DNA of 64,000 nucleotides, from NCBI GenBank assembly GCA_963854835.1, contig OY978526.1, positions 61,628,649-61,692,648 on the forward strand, in the 5' to 3' direction. The DNA is from Megamerina dolium. Its lineage: Eukaryota; Arthropoda; Insecta; Diptera; Megamerinidae. How positions within the stretch are numbered: position 1 is the first letter of the stretch; each line of letters starts with the position of its first letter. A program made the translations under genes and the position numbers. Shown piece by piece: positions 36,361 to 47,872 of this stretch. The notes below the pieces were generated by a model. It searched no databases. It was not told the DNA's origin and saw only the letters and a program-made list of their open reading frames with translations.

Positions 36361-38420
36361 CTTACAGTCGGCTGGGGCCGACCAAATTATACCCTGCATA
36401 TGTAGATATATATATAAAAAGTTTACTCGAATATCCATCATTTTCTTTTATTTCCACTTTTTGAGAAACAATTTTTGCATATACTACTAATTTACAGCCG
36501 AAATATGGTTGACTCTGATGAAGTACTTTGTATGTTATGAGTAAAGGGAAAATTTAAAGGAGGTTTTTAAGATAATTCCGAGGCTTAGTATGTGAGCTAA
36601 AAAATAGTGGGAGTGGCTTAATAAATCCGATTAATTTTTCAATATTAATCGACACCTTAAATTTGGTTGTCCTACGTTGAATAGTTCGTAAGTTATAGCG
36701 GTTTAAATTTTTTAAAATTTTCGCAACTTTGTATGATAGCCCCATTAAGAAGTGGACGTGGCATGTTGATTTTTTGCCAGATTATGTACAACGACCATAT
36801 TAACCTAAGTATTAATTATGATTGTTCTAGACAGAAGATTGACGAAGTTACAGCTGTTTCAATTTAAAATTTGTATGGGGGCTACGATAAACAGTGGGCG
36901 TGGTGCGCCCATTTCCTGTGAGCCTAGTTGCTCGTACAATACTAATCCACACCTTAAATTCGTTATTCTACGCTGAAAAGTTATAACCGGTAACATTTTT
37001 TTTTAATTTTCGCAACTTTGTATGGGAGGCCCAATAAGAAGTGAACGTGGCACGCTGATTTTTTTCCAGATTATTTCCGACTACCATGTTAACCTAAGTG
37101 TCAATTATAGTTATTCTAGACAGAAGATTGCAGAAGTTACAGCTGTTTCAATTTGAAAGAAATTCGCTCATTTTGTATGGCGGCTACTATAAACAGTGGG
37201 CGTGGCGAGTCCATTTCCTGTGAGTCTAGTTGCTCTTACAATACTAATTTATACCTTAAATCTGGTTGTTCTACGCTGAATAGTTTGCACGTTATTTTTT
37301 TTAATTTCCGCAACTTTGTATAGGAGACCCAAGAAGGAGTGGGTCTCCTATGTGGTCTAAGTATTAATTATGATTGTTCTACACAGAAGGATGCAGAAGT
37401 TACAGCTATTTCAATTTAAAAGAAATTCGGTCATTTTGTATGGGAGCTACTATAAACAGTGGACGTGGCGAGTCCATTTCCTGTGAGTCTAGTTGCTCTT
37501 ACAATACTAATTTATACCTTTAATCTGGTTGTTCTACGCTGAATAGTTTGCACGTTATTTTTTTTAATTTCCGCAACTTTGTATAGGAGACCCAAGAAGG
37601 AGTGGGCGTGGCACACTGATTTTCTGCCAGATTATTTCCGACTACCATATTAATCTAAGTGCCAATTATTAGAAAGAGGATTACCGAAGTTACAGGTGTT
37701 TCAATTTAAAAGAATTTCAGTCTTTTTGTATGGGAGCTACTATAAACAGTAGGCGTGGCGGGCACATTTCCTGTGAGCCTAGTTGTTCTTACAATACTAA
37801 TTCATACCTTAAATCTCGTTATTCTACGCTAAATGGTTTGTAAGTTATGGAGCTTAAAAGTTTTAGTTTAATTACCTCGACTTTGTATCGCAGTTACTAT
37901 AAAAAAGTAGGCGTGGCTCGCCCATTTATGGCAAGGTTATGTAGCAGTATAATGTAACGCTATGTGCTAAATATTGTCGTCCAAATGGTATATTATGTGA
38001 GTTATAGCAAGTTAAATATTTTGAAAATTCCGAGGTTAGTCGCTTTGAATGCTTGGTGTGGGAGTGGCTATTGACCGATCATGCCCAATACTAATCCCCT
38101 CCGTACTCTTGGATCATAAGTTAAAATAAATAAATATGTGGCACTTAAAGCCCCAGAGGGCTCATTGGCCGAGCTTCTCTTCCATTACTGGATCATAAGT
38201 TACTTATGCCAAATTTCGGCACAATAGCTCAATATTTGCTCAAGTTATCGTGCGAACCAGCCAGGTGACGGACAGACGGACGGACATCATTAAATCGAAA
38301 ACTTAAGCGACGCTGATCACGAATATATATACTTTTCTATATCTCCGGCGATTCCTTCAAGTGGTTACAAACATCTAACCGAAATGAATATACCTTGCAT
38401 ATTACATTTGCAGGGTATAA
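36361..38420 (-). mobile_element. mini-me/DINE-1-type repeat, copy C, the longest, with a SINE inside
   Basis: The termini are as in copy B: the hairpin GTCGGCTGGGGCCGAC near 36367-36382, then AATTATACCCTGCATA, and GCAGGGTATAAA at the right. The GTCY array reads on the minus strand near 38268-38286 and is shorter than in copies A and B. CGCAACTTTGTAT recurs near 36722, 37010, 37308 and 37571, giving at least four tandem units of about 265-300 bp. A 66-bp SINE fragment is inserted at 38124-38189. No coding capacity. Confidence 0.72.
38124..38189 (-). mobile_element. 66-bp SINE 3' end with exact duplication
   Basis: Only the tail-proximal 66 bases of the SINE are present (AAATAAATAAATATGTGGCA at the left, CTTCTCTTCCATTACT at the right). 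GGATCATAAGTTA lies at both sides (38111-38123 and 38190-38202), an exact 13-base duplication of mini-me sequence. This is a textbook severe 5' truncation. Confidence 0.93.
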
Positions 38421-40131
38421 AAACTCTTGCATAAGTATTTTGTAAGAATATTTTTCAAGAACTTCAACTAATTAAACAATCTATTATGTTTATATTACGA
38501 AAGGACTTACTTAAGGATATCTTACTTATTTGAGATAATTTCAACAGCCCCATTAACCTGGCATTATTGACACCTACGACAATCGATTGCTTTTGGTTTC
38601 ATTTACTTCAGATCCAAATAGTGTGATTTTGTCTGATAGTGTTACACAAGATTGACTTGTATAGAAATGTATGTAGGTATATGCACGCACTTGAATGTGG
38701 TATGTATAGGTTAATGTGTATTAATGCACCCTATAACATGACGTGCACCACATACTTGGCTATTTCAAATTTAAATACTTAAATTATGGCGCCATTAACA
38801 AATCAAAAAGTTTTTAATTAAAAACCTCACAAAAATAAAAGTTGAATATAATAAACCAAAAGTTTATCACATTTGGTTTTAACGGCCAAGGTTCTGTTAT
38901 TATTATTGTATATTTTAGTTTTTGTTGGTGGAGTTACCAATACTCATATCTCAATCGCATATTTACAAATTTGGTTGAATGTGTAATGCAAACAAAAGTG
39001 GCGTTGCAAACTAAGGTTAGTTCATTTACTACTTACATCTTACTATTGTAGGCTGTATCGGCTGTTTTTTTTTTTTTGTAACGATATTTACATTGTCTCA
39101 CAAATTGCCACCTGTCATTGTTGAAAATGGGTTCCATGTGCGTTGTGTATTAATAAACATTTGTAATAGCGTTATAATATAAATATCAATCATATTTGAG
39201 TATAATTGGTTTTGGGGTTTTTCTGCAAGGCAAGGCAAGGGGATAGCAGTGCATATGTACATATGTATTATTATAAAAAAAATAAAGAAAATCAAAATAT
39301 GTCAACATTAAATATCATTATATAGTCTTATTCAACATTAGTAGCAATTCTTACCTTGATGTGCACTGAATGTCGTGCGACGAGCATTGGTGTGATTGAG
39401 GATTTTCAAGTGACGCATATGTAAATTTATGTACGCCGACAAACATACATCCATATGTATGCTGTTTTTCTACTTTAAAATTTATATTCAGAGCACGCTT
39501 ACCAGCGTGATTCAATTGATTGACCACATGATCGCATATTTTATTAAATCGACGCGCGTTAATTGCTGAATTGTTTTATCTCTTTTTTATCATTTATCAT
39601 GAGACGAGTGCTATTCTAGAGACTTCTATAAAAACCGAAAGTGCTGTTGTTTGTTTTTTGCAGGAGCTTATTTTTATGGGTTTTAATATGTTGCTTGTAT
39701 GCTTCCGCTGAGACAATTCGATTAGCATTTAATTTCATCGTGCGTGCCTCTGAGTGGTAATATAATGTCGGCTTCATAAATGTGTATGCCATATTTTAGG
39801 AGGTTTAGAGTTATTTTTTCGCAATTGTATTTGGTTTTTTAGCAAGTTCAGTGTCAAAAATAACAAAAATGTTTTGTTTTTGTCTTAGAAAATGTTGCCA
39901 AATAATTTAATATGTATCTACATGTTTGAAATTAACGCTGAGGGTCAACGAAGTAGCGTATCGTGCATTAGAATTCGAATTGAAAAGTTAGCACTCATGA
40001 ATATTAATAAATCAGGAGATGTGATTGTAATTCCATTGAAAAAATCAATTTTACTTTTCACAAACTTTTTAACATGATAATTGTAATTCTTTTTATTTTA
40101 CTTTTATTGTAATAATAAAATTCTTAAACCA
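38421..40131. other. AT-rich intergenic stretch
   Basis: I see no supported gene. Short ORFs (38842-39051, 39098-39295, 39892-40077) lack recognisable features. A small GGCAAGGCAAGG run lies near 39228-39241. Confidence 0.5.
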
Positions 40132-40199
40132 TTATGCCGTGATTACCAATCAATTGAACGCTAATCAAAAACGATAATCATAGAAGTGTACTGGGAAAA

Positions 40200-40470
40200 A
40201 TAATTGAGTTAATAGAAAAAGCATCATCGAAAAATCGGCAAAAAAGAAAACGATCAAGCGGGATAAAAAAATGGCGAAAAACGAGGTACAAACGGCTCTT
40301 TCACATTCCTGACAAAGGAATTACAACATAATGACTTCTGGGCCTTCAAAAATTACATAAGGCTGACCGATGCGAAATTCCAGACCATCCAGCAGCTCAT
40401 TGAAAAGGATATAAAAAAGTGAAACGACAGTTGGAAATGCAATACCGCCAGATCAATAACTGGCAGTACT
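40200..40470 (+). pseudogene. Harbinger transposase remnant, N-terminal part
   Basis: Broken frames read KKWRKTRY, then FWAFKNYIRLTDAKFQTIQQ followed by LIEKDIKKSETTVGNAIPP. This resembles the YLRM-x-x-x-x-F-x-x-LL-x-LV-x-P-x-I region near the start of Harbinger transposases. It is cut by a frameshift and the DDE core is absent. Confidence 0.6.
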
Positions 40471-40519
40471 GGTGTCAATAGTTGTCAACTCTTTCCTATA
40501 TTGGCTTCAAAGGACTGAA

Positions 40520-40680
40520 ATTTTGGATATCGTGTTTTGCTATATCGCTAGCAATTTTAAATAATTGCTGTTGCATAGCATCTAGGGCCTGTTCCCGTTT
40601 TACCCGATTAGAATAACTTGGATTTCTTGTATCCCAAAAGCGTACATTAATTTGCAGCAGAGTAATAAGTTCTTCAGTTC
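40520..40680 (-). pseudogene. MADF-domain remnant of the Harbinger element
   Basis: On the minus strand the sequence reads WDTRNPSYSNRVKREQALDA, then MQQQLFKIASDIAKHD. This matches the core of the MADF (Myb/SANT-like) fold, LWD-x-x-x-P-x-Y-x-N-x-x-K-R. In PIF/Harbinger elements a Myb/MADF protein helps import and target the transposase. Only this core survives. Confidence 0.65.
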
Positions 40681-41007
40681 TTCAGGTCTGCTACACGAAA
40701 ACATCATTTCTAAATAAAATAATAAATTTAAAGTTATAGAATTTCTTTGCTTAACGAGAAAATTATCTTAATCAGTACATACAGTACAGACTATAAAACA
40801 AACGCGAACAGCTTTCTTTAAAGGGAATTTATATAATTAATGTTTAAAATTTAATAATACGCAGTTGTCAACATAATAAACATGTATGTACGCAATACCC
40901 GTAAACGAATGTTGCATTATTTAGAAATATTTTTTCTCACATTTTCTTTTTCTCTATATAAAATTGCTTAAGGCAACACTGGTGAAATTGGTCTGATAGG
41001 TGTCGAG

Positions 41008-41332
41008 TGGGTGCCGTAGCTCAGTGGTTAGTGTGTTCGTCTTCTCATCTGTAGGTCGTGGTTCAATCCCCGGCTGATGCATAACAAATTTAATATCGAA
41101 AAGATTTTTCTTTCGAACGGTACCCACCTGTCGGCAAGCAATTGGCAATTCTTCCGACAGTAACAACTTGCCATGAAAAAGCTTCTAAAAAGAACTCTGT
41201 GATAAAGCTCCAGAAAAAGTGATGTCACAAGTGTTCTGCCGTTCGGAATCGGCTAAAATAAGTAGGTCCATTCTAATACTGTCCAAAATTTAAGACGCAC
41301 AACGCCGAGCCACATATTTTTTTTTTCTTTTT
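41008..41332 (+). mobile_element. tRNA-derived SINE, copy in Harbinger, internally deleted near the 3' end
   Basis: Exact 10-base duplication AGGTGTCGAG at 40998-41007 and 41333-41342. The head starts TGGGTGCCG; the A box TAGCTCAGTGGTTAG is at 41017-41031 and the B box GGTTCAATCCC at 41060-41070. The body follows in the usual order to AAGACGCACAAC. About 50 bases that normally precede the tail are missing, and the copy ends GCCACATATTT with a T-rich tail. Reverse-strand ORFs here are shadows. Confidence 0.93.
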
Positions 41333-42776
41333 AGGTGTCGAGAACAGCAATCAGAACTGATTGACATTCATATGTTCATTTTTAGAGTTAATTTTTCATT
41401 TTGTATTGAAACCAACAACAATTTTTTTGATTAGAGTTCAATTGATTGGTAATATAACCACGGCATTAGTGAGATGGTAATACCATTGTTTTCATTCATA
41501 TACACAAAAGCTAATTGCTCCTAAACTTACATGTAAAAAGATTCATTTCGTTCATAATGCTTCAAATCAGAGGTCTCATTATAGAGGTAGAGCAATTAGT
41601 ACAGCTGTCCCATACGAAGGATAAGAAATAAGCTTCACAACACATACACATACGGAAAAAAGAAGTAAAGGAAAAAAGAATAATAGCCGAAGCCCTGAAA
41701 AAATGATGTAAGCTGGTCCAGTCAATACGTTTCGCAACGGATACACTTTTAGTAGTGCATATGCAAATTTACTATTTGGTAATTATTTATGTATTTTATT
41801 TAAATGAAATATGTGTATAGCACTTTCATTATACATTCAATAACTATTTGAACATCCATTTAATGCAATATTTAATTTTTTTTTTTTAATTTTATAATAA
41901 TTATTATTGTTAAAATGCAACCCTGTTTGCCTCACGTACGCTAAAGATAAAAGTTGGCCATCTTTTACACTTTGCGTTGAAGGACACGGAGTGATTGGGC
42001 ATCACTACATACAAATTCATGTATTTTAACTCGGCTCTCAGTTGTGTATGACGGATTGGCGTATATAAAGTGTTGGCTAAAGTATGGGCTTCGGCTAAAA
42101 ATACAGGAGTTTGACAAGAAGTAAACTACACAACAACGAACACATACGGAAAAAATAAGAAGTAATAGCTCAAATAGCTATTACGACATAAAACCGTAGA
42201 CCATGTCAGCTGACACGATCTATCTTATGGGATTGTCGTGTTAACGAAAAATCACCACCGCATGTCGATGGCGGAGAGAATCAAAAGCTATTTGAATTTT
42301 TTCGTAATACCGTGTCAGCTGATCGCTTTCTATGAGTACAATGTTGCCATACTAAGAAAGTTTAGATTTTTTTTAATTAATCAAAACGATCATCTTGTAT
42401 AGTTGTTTATTAAAATATGCTAAACGAATATACAATTTTTTTTTTAGTTTCGAACATCTTTATTATGAAAATTGATCATAAAAATGGTAAGTGTGATTAA
42501 AAGCATGCATACACAATAAAGAGTTGCGAGAATGTATTTAATTTGGAATGATTCTCTTTAAATAGAATGAGAATGAGTGAGAGTAAAATATTAGGCAAAT
42601 AGAATACCCCACTCATTTCTTGTGCGAGAAATATTACATACATTCGTTTCTTCTCATTAAATAAACGAATATTTAAGAGTACTGCGAGAATTTGAGAGTA
42701 CTACGAGTTACGATGAATGTTGTACGTTGTTGTTGCTTTTCATGACAGGCCCTGATGATTGTATTACTACGTAGGT

Positions 42777-42890
42777 AGGGTGCCGGCTTAAGCATAACAA
42801 AATTTAATATCGAAAAGATTTTTCTTTCGAACGGTACCCACCTGTCGGCAAGAATTGGCAATTTTTCCGGCAGTAAAAATTCCCTTTTAA
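42777..42890 (+). mobile_element. SINE remnant with the tRNA body deleted
   Basis: AGGGTGCCG (the SINE start) is followed directly by GCTTAAGCATAACAAAATTT and the body up to GGCAGTAAAAATT. The A box, anticodon region and B box have been lost in a deletion that apparently used the short CCG homology on both sides. The pol III promoter is destroyed. Confidence 0.78.
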
Positions 42891-42928
42891 AGCTGTCAAA
42901 AGGCCTTTCTGGCCTAAGTGTGTCAGAA

Positions 42929-42950
42929 TAACCTAACCTAACCTAACCTA
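42929..42950. repeat. Short TAACC/TTAGG run
   Basis: About 4.4 units of TAACC (TTAGG on the other strand), the ancestral insect telomere repeat, lie in the interior of AT-rich DNA next to a SINE remnant. Confidence 0.9.
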
Positions 42951-43872
42951 TTACTGCGTCTTGCTGCGTCATGTTGTTTTATCTACTGTATTTTTTGCTT
43001 ATATGTATTGTAATGTAACATAGAAAAGCAAAACGAATGTTTAGAGTACTCTCAAATGCTTTACTTCCATTTGCAAATGTTGATATTCTAATCATTCTAT
43101 GAAAACGAAACATACACTTCATTCCATTCTATTTCTATTTTATTCGTTCTAATTCGTATTTGCTTAAAGAGAATGAATAAGAAATTCTATTATGTTCTTA
43201 CGTACGACAAGTACGTACGGACGCTACGTCTGTGGCTAGTTGAACAATAAAGGATAAAACAACCAACACACGAGTTTGACACTATAAGGGAACCATTTCT
43301 GCCAAGAGCATTGATTCACCACTGCTCTACCTGCGTTTGAACGGTATCTGTTTGAATAAAGCGATCACATATGTACAGGTAAAAATTCCAATCGAGTTTT
43401 GTATATAATTGCAATGGTATATGAAATGCTATTAAATATTCTCATCAACAAAAAGGAAAAAATCAAAATAAAGCTAGCGTTTGCGCTGTTGATTTACGCC
43501 TTACGCTATTTACGTTTGCAGTTCTAAATGTGTTTTAATCATTATTTATGTCGATAGTGCAGTTCACGCTTCGGAAAGATTTTCTATGTTGAAAATTGGT
43601 TATTTTTTCGTGTTAAAAGTTAAGATGAAATTTTAACAAAATCAAGTTATTAGAGTGTGAAAAATATAATGAACCTCATTACAGTGTTGTGTATAAGTGT
43701 TGATATTAGTATATTTATGAAAAAAAAGAATTTATGAGTTCAAGAAATTCAACACAAAATATTTCATCAGAATAGTGACAGAGAAGTCAACTTTAAAACA
43801 GCGCAACGACAAGAACAAAAGCGACACTGTACTAATAATCCGGCCACCACTTTAATCGAAGCTCACGCCATT

Positions 43873-46800
43873 ATGGGTCGACGTTGTTGTATCGCTGGTT
43901 GCAACTCAACGTCGCGTTTGCCGGAACATCACGGTGTGACTTATCATTCTTTTCCATTGGACGCAGCTACACGTGCTGTGTGGATTCGAAATACACGTCT
44001 AAATACAGACCGTCAAATAACAAAAAGTGTGTTGGTGTGTTCAAGACATTTTCGTCGTGTCGATTTTCAACCACAGCGTAGTGGTAAATATTTGTTAAAG
44101 CAACGCGTTTTTCCCACGGTATTTCCATGGGGTAAAGTCGATTTGGCTCAAGTGGAGGCAGATGTGGAAGCATTGAAGTCATCTGGTTTGATTGCAACAA
44201 CTGCAGCGAATGCGGGTAAGGCTCCATCGGTATCCACAGAAGATGCAACAAAAGCTACTGTTGAAGCTACTGTTGCACAAATTATGGCACAAACTGCAGA
44301 GTTGAACGCCGCAGCTGGCATTAAATCGTCTATTGGCAATGAATGTGAAGGTGGTGATACATCGATAACAACAGGCTCGTCGCCAAACGTTAAATTTGAG
44401 GCAGTAACTTCATTTAACCCCGGTGCTCGGCTGGAGGCTCAAGACTTCGATGGTGCTTGGCATGCTGCACGCGTAGTAGAGGTTGACAACGATGATCGAG
44501 AAGTCTTGATTAAATTCGAACGTTCCGGTAAAAATAAATCAAATGTGGCTGGAACCGAAGAATGGATTCCTATGAATTCAACACGTTTAAGACAAAAAGT
44601 CTCAACAAAGCCAATACCAGTTTTTGCATTAGAGGAAAAATGTATGGCACGTTGGTCGGGATCACGTAAATTTCCTGGGATGGTAAAAAAAATTCTCGGC
44701 AACGATATGTATGAAGTCCTCTTCGATGATGGCTATGTAAAGAATGTGCGTGCCCTGCATATGAGTAAAATAACCTCAGGAAGAGGGGCAAATGCATCTC
44801 CATCTGTTGCTGATACCACTGGCACCGTTGTTTCTGCCTCAATGGTACAATCGTCAGCAGCTTCGCCTACATCACAGCATTTAGTGAAACTCGACTTACC
44901 ATCAACATCTTCATCAGCCAAGAAACGTGCCTCGGCAGGACTACGCAAAGATTGGCCTCTGCTTGATATGTCGAAATTAGATTTGGGTACTATTTATAAT
45001 ATACAAAAAAAAAAAATAATAAATAAATAAATAAATAAATTTCTAATCACTACTTTTAGCTGCTTTGAACCTACCAGAAATACCACACGACGGTGAATGG
45101 ACTTGCCATTGGGTTAATGATCAGCCAATTGGTCGTGAGGGATTTCTTATTGTTGGTGAGCATCGTAAACCTACCGTAATTGTTGAAGATTGGCGTCTAC
45201 CACCTGGTTGGATTAAGCATATGTATCAACGTTCGAATGTCCTCGGCAAATGGGACGTAATACTAGTTACGCCAAATAACAAACGATTTCGTTCCAAAGC
45301 CGATCTCAAAGTGTTTCTCGAGGAACAGGGACAAGTATATAACCCAGATATATATGATTTTAGTATACATCGTCGTCGCGCCAAAGATATCAACGCATAT
45401 GTATACACACCGGACTATACGCCACAACAGACACCAAAACCAAAACAACTTGATACTTCGCTAGATATCCCCGTAGATGCGAATGTAACACTTGATACTA
45501 GTACTTCGAGGTTTCTGGAAACACCAGTGGCACCTCTTGCACCGCCCATGGAGTTAATGACCTCACCACTAACTACAAAACCAACTGAAGATGCAACCGA
45601 AACACCGGAAACTCCCGTAACATCGGCAAAACCAGAAACACAGCTACCAGCAACAACAGCAATCACCGCGGATGCTACTCTTACTGCTCTTTCGGAAAGC
45701 GGCCCACCTGTTGAAGATGGTTATGGTACGTTGATTTGCTTTCAGAATATGCCCATTGACTGATCTCTATTGTTTTTACTCACAGCATATATTGGCGGTT
45801 TGAAGGTACAAATTGTTGATAATCTTTTCCGATGTCCTCAAGAAGGATGTTCCAAAAATTTTCGCAAGGAAAACCATCTACAAATTCATGTTAAACATTA
45901 TCATCATGACTTATCAAAGTAAGAATAGAAGTACAATATAATTTATAGTGAAAATATAATTAATGTTTCAATATTTTAGACTTCTTGGTGCATGTCCAAA
46001 GATGCAAGAACTTGCAGAGAAACGAACACATACGATAAAACCGGATCAAAATGAGCCAACACCGAAAAATCAAATGTCAAATCAGGAGTTCTTTACGAAA
46101 CTGCACCTGCAAGATCAACAACTAACTCGGGCTCATCGCAAAAATGTTTCTGTATCTGGGGCCACACCGGAACCTGATATAAAGCCACCTTCAGAGACAG
46201 CAACCGAACAGACCGATGCAAATGTGTCTGCAGTTGCTGCAAACGATCTTTCACAAACGAGTACAGCTGCAGGTACTTCCATCATCGATCAATCACTGTC
46301 ATTCTCAACTGCTGACGATTCCACTGCTGAAAGTCCGGCCATTTCTTCTGGCATACCATCGAAACGCTCACGTTTTTCGCCCAGCAAACGTCAATCGGGT
46401 TCTCGCAAAAGCAATCGTCAACGTACAACTAGACGCTACTTAACTGCTGCTCAAGCGACTGCTGGTACGCCATTGGCCCCAGTAATTACGGCGGATAGCA
46501 GTTTTGGAGTGAGCGACTTTGAGGAGACACGTCACTCGTTCAATGCTACACCCGACGCTAAGACGGTCGATGTCAAAAAGCGTAAAGCTTCAGCAGCACC
46601 GGCAACACCAATGAGTAGCATTGATTCGCCGATAACAGCTGATTCTGGCTCATCGTTATTCCAACCATTACATGCACCTTCCTCCAATGAGGTAGACGGC
46701 ATTCAGCCGCAGTACATTAAAGAGAACGGTGAAATTATTAAAATTGTTCGTATGCGCCAAGAAGAAATAATCAATTGCTTATGCTCGTATGGTGAAGAAG

Positions 46801-47704
46801 ATGGTCTCATGATTCAGTGTGAATTATGCTTGTGTTGGCAGCATGGCATCTGTAATGGCATCGATAAGGAGTCGGATGTACCGGATAAATATATTTGTTA
46901 TATTTGTCGAAATCCACAACGTGGGCGTGAATCCATGCGCTTCAAGCATGATCAGGATTGGTTGTATGAGGGTAAATTGCCGGTTGCCAATTATCATATT
47001 GTGAATCCTATGTTGCCAAAGCGTTTCGAATACCTAAAGAAATCACATACACTCACTGGTAATCTCGTTGAACTGAAACGCTTTATGCACTCGCTACGTG
47101 TTAAAATCAATATTGCCAATAATCGTTGTCATCCTAAGTTGTATTTGTGGGCAAAAAAATGGGATGAAGATGTAACGGCGGTGCCACAGCAACTAGCATC
47201 TGATATGGAGAATTATCAGTACGTAAAGAAGGAGACAGACGATGAAGGGAAATCGATTGATCCGAAAGACAGAGATAATTCGGTAACATCATCGCCAACA
47301 AAGAGAATTAAGGTGGAACCAACTACGCCATTAAAACCACTACCCAATATACCACAGCCTGAAGCACCAATTGATCCAGTCGAATGTCAACATCGTTTGC
47401 TTGAACATATTAAAGTGCAACAAAGTTTAGTAATGAATCGCTTAGGTGGCATTGAAGCACAAATTGATGGTATGCATGATTTATTTTTATGCCAATGATA
47501 TAGATACATTTACTTTGTTATTTCATTATAGAACTTGAAAGACACGATGATTTACCCGATTTGAATGATGCTGACTTGAGCACAACTAAAGATATATTGG
47601 CTGCATTCATTAAAGATCTTGATATAATGAAGCAAATTGCAAAATTGAATGTATTAGAGAATACAAAACAAACTCTTGCGCAAAATGCTATTACACCAAA
47701 ATAA
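43873..47704 (+). CDS. MBD-R2: MBD-R2, chromatin protein of the NSL complex, five exons, 1191 aa
   Basis: Exons: 43873-44986, 45060-45725, 45786-45918, 45980-47469, 47532-47704. Introns are 60-73 bp with GT/AG borders, and all phases agree (3576 nt). Domains in order: THAP (1-86; C6, C10, C56, H59 and VFPTVF); two Tudor-type folds (about 181-240 and 250-302); a methyl-CpG-binding-like domain (about 415-490, starting DWRLPPGW); a C2H2 finger (C610, C615, H628, H633); a basic Ser/Thr-rich linker; and a PHD finger (about 904-950; C904, C906, C918, C921, H926, C929). This order and length match Drosophila MBD-R2, about 1.2 kb of protein code longer than its THAP-less vertebrate counterparts PHF20/PHF20L1. 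In flies MBD-R2 is a nuclear subunit of the MOF-containing NSL acetyltransferase complex at housekeeping promoters. The start is chosen at MGRRCC because it places the THAP zinc ligands at the usual distance. The gene is intact and GC-richer than its surroundings. Confidence 0.95.
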
Positions 47705-47866
47705 GGACAGAGTTTTGCAAATGACTACGCTTGAATGTGGTTGATGGATATAACCTTAATCTCTTTTTGCTTGTTTTGTTATGTTCGTAGTTTAGGTTTA
47801 GTTTAGTATTTCATAATTAGCTTTACATGTGTGATTTGTAAAATTTATAAATATCGTGTTTAATCA

Positions 47867-47872
47867 AATAAA
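47867..47872 (+). promoter_or_regulatory. Poly(A) signal AATAAA of MBD-R2
   Basis: A canonical AATAAA lies 163 bases after the stop codon of the MBD-R2 gene, in an AT-rich 3' region. Confidence 0.65.

Larger units (their letters stand above)
40135..41465. mobile_element. PIF/Harbinger DNA transposon relic with nested SINE
   Basis: The ends are inverted repeats: TGCCGTGATTACCAATCAAT on the left, and on the right (reversed) TGCCGTGGTTATATTACCAA, continuing TCAATTGAAC(G/T)CTAATCAAAAA after a 4-base offset. TTA lies at both outer borders (40132-40134 and 41466-41468), fitting the 3-bp TWA duplication of PIF/Harbinger. Inside are two convergent coding remnants, as in this superfamily: transposase-like on plus and MADF-like on minus. 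Without the SINE and its duplication the element is about 1.0 kb, so it is heavily deleted. Confidence 0.82.
41469..43872. other. Intergenic stretch upstream of the MBD-R2 gene
   Basis: There is no further coding gene. It contains a SINE piece (42777-42890), a short TTAGG-type run (42929-42950) and several GTCAGCTGACAC-like palindromes near 42206-42320. The 5' untranslated region and promoter of the MBD-R2 gene presumably lie in the last few hundred bases, but I see no TATA box that decides the start. Confidence 0.5.

Noticed and set aside
41017..41080. A functional tRNA gene at the SINE heads
   Set aside because: A and B boxes are present, but the acceptor stem does not close, the sequence continues into the SINE body, and the unit is repeated many times with duplications.
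42200..42330. GTCAGCTGAC palindromes as an operator or MITE ends
   Set aside because: The two occurrences are short and their flanks match only loosely, so I could not define an element or site.
45003..45040. Reading MBD-R2 exon 1 through to the stop at 45030
   Set aside because: The frame enters an AATA-repeat intron. A GT donor at 44987 and AG acceptor at 45058-45059 restore the conserved protein in phase.
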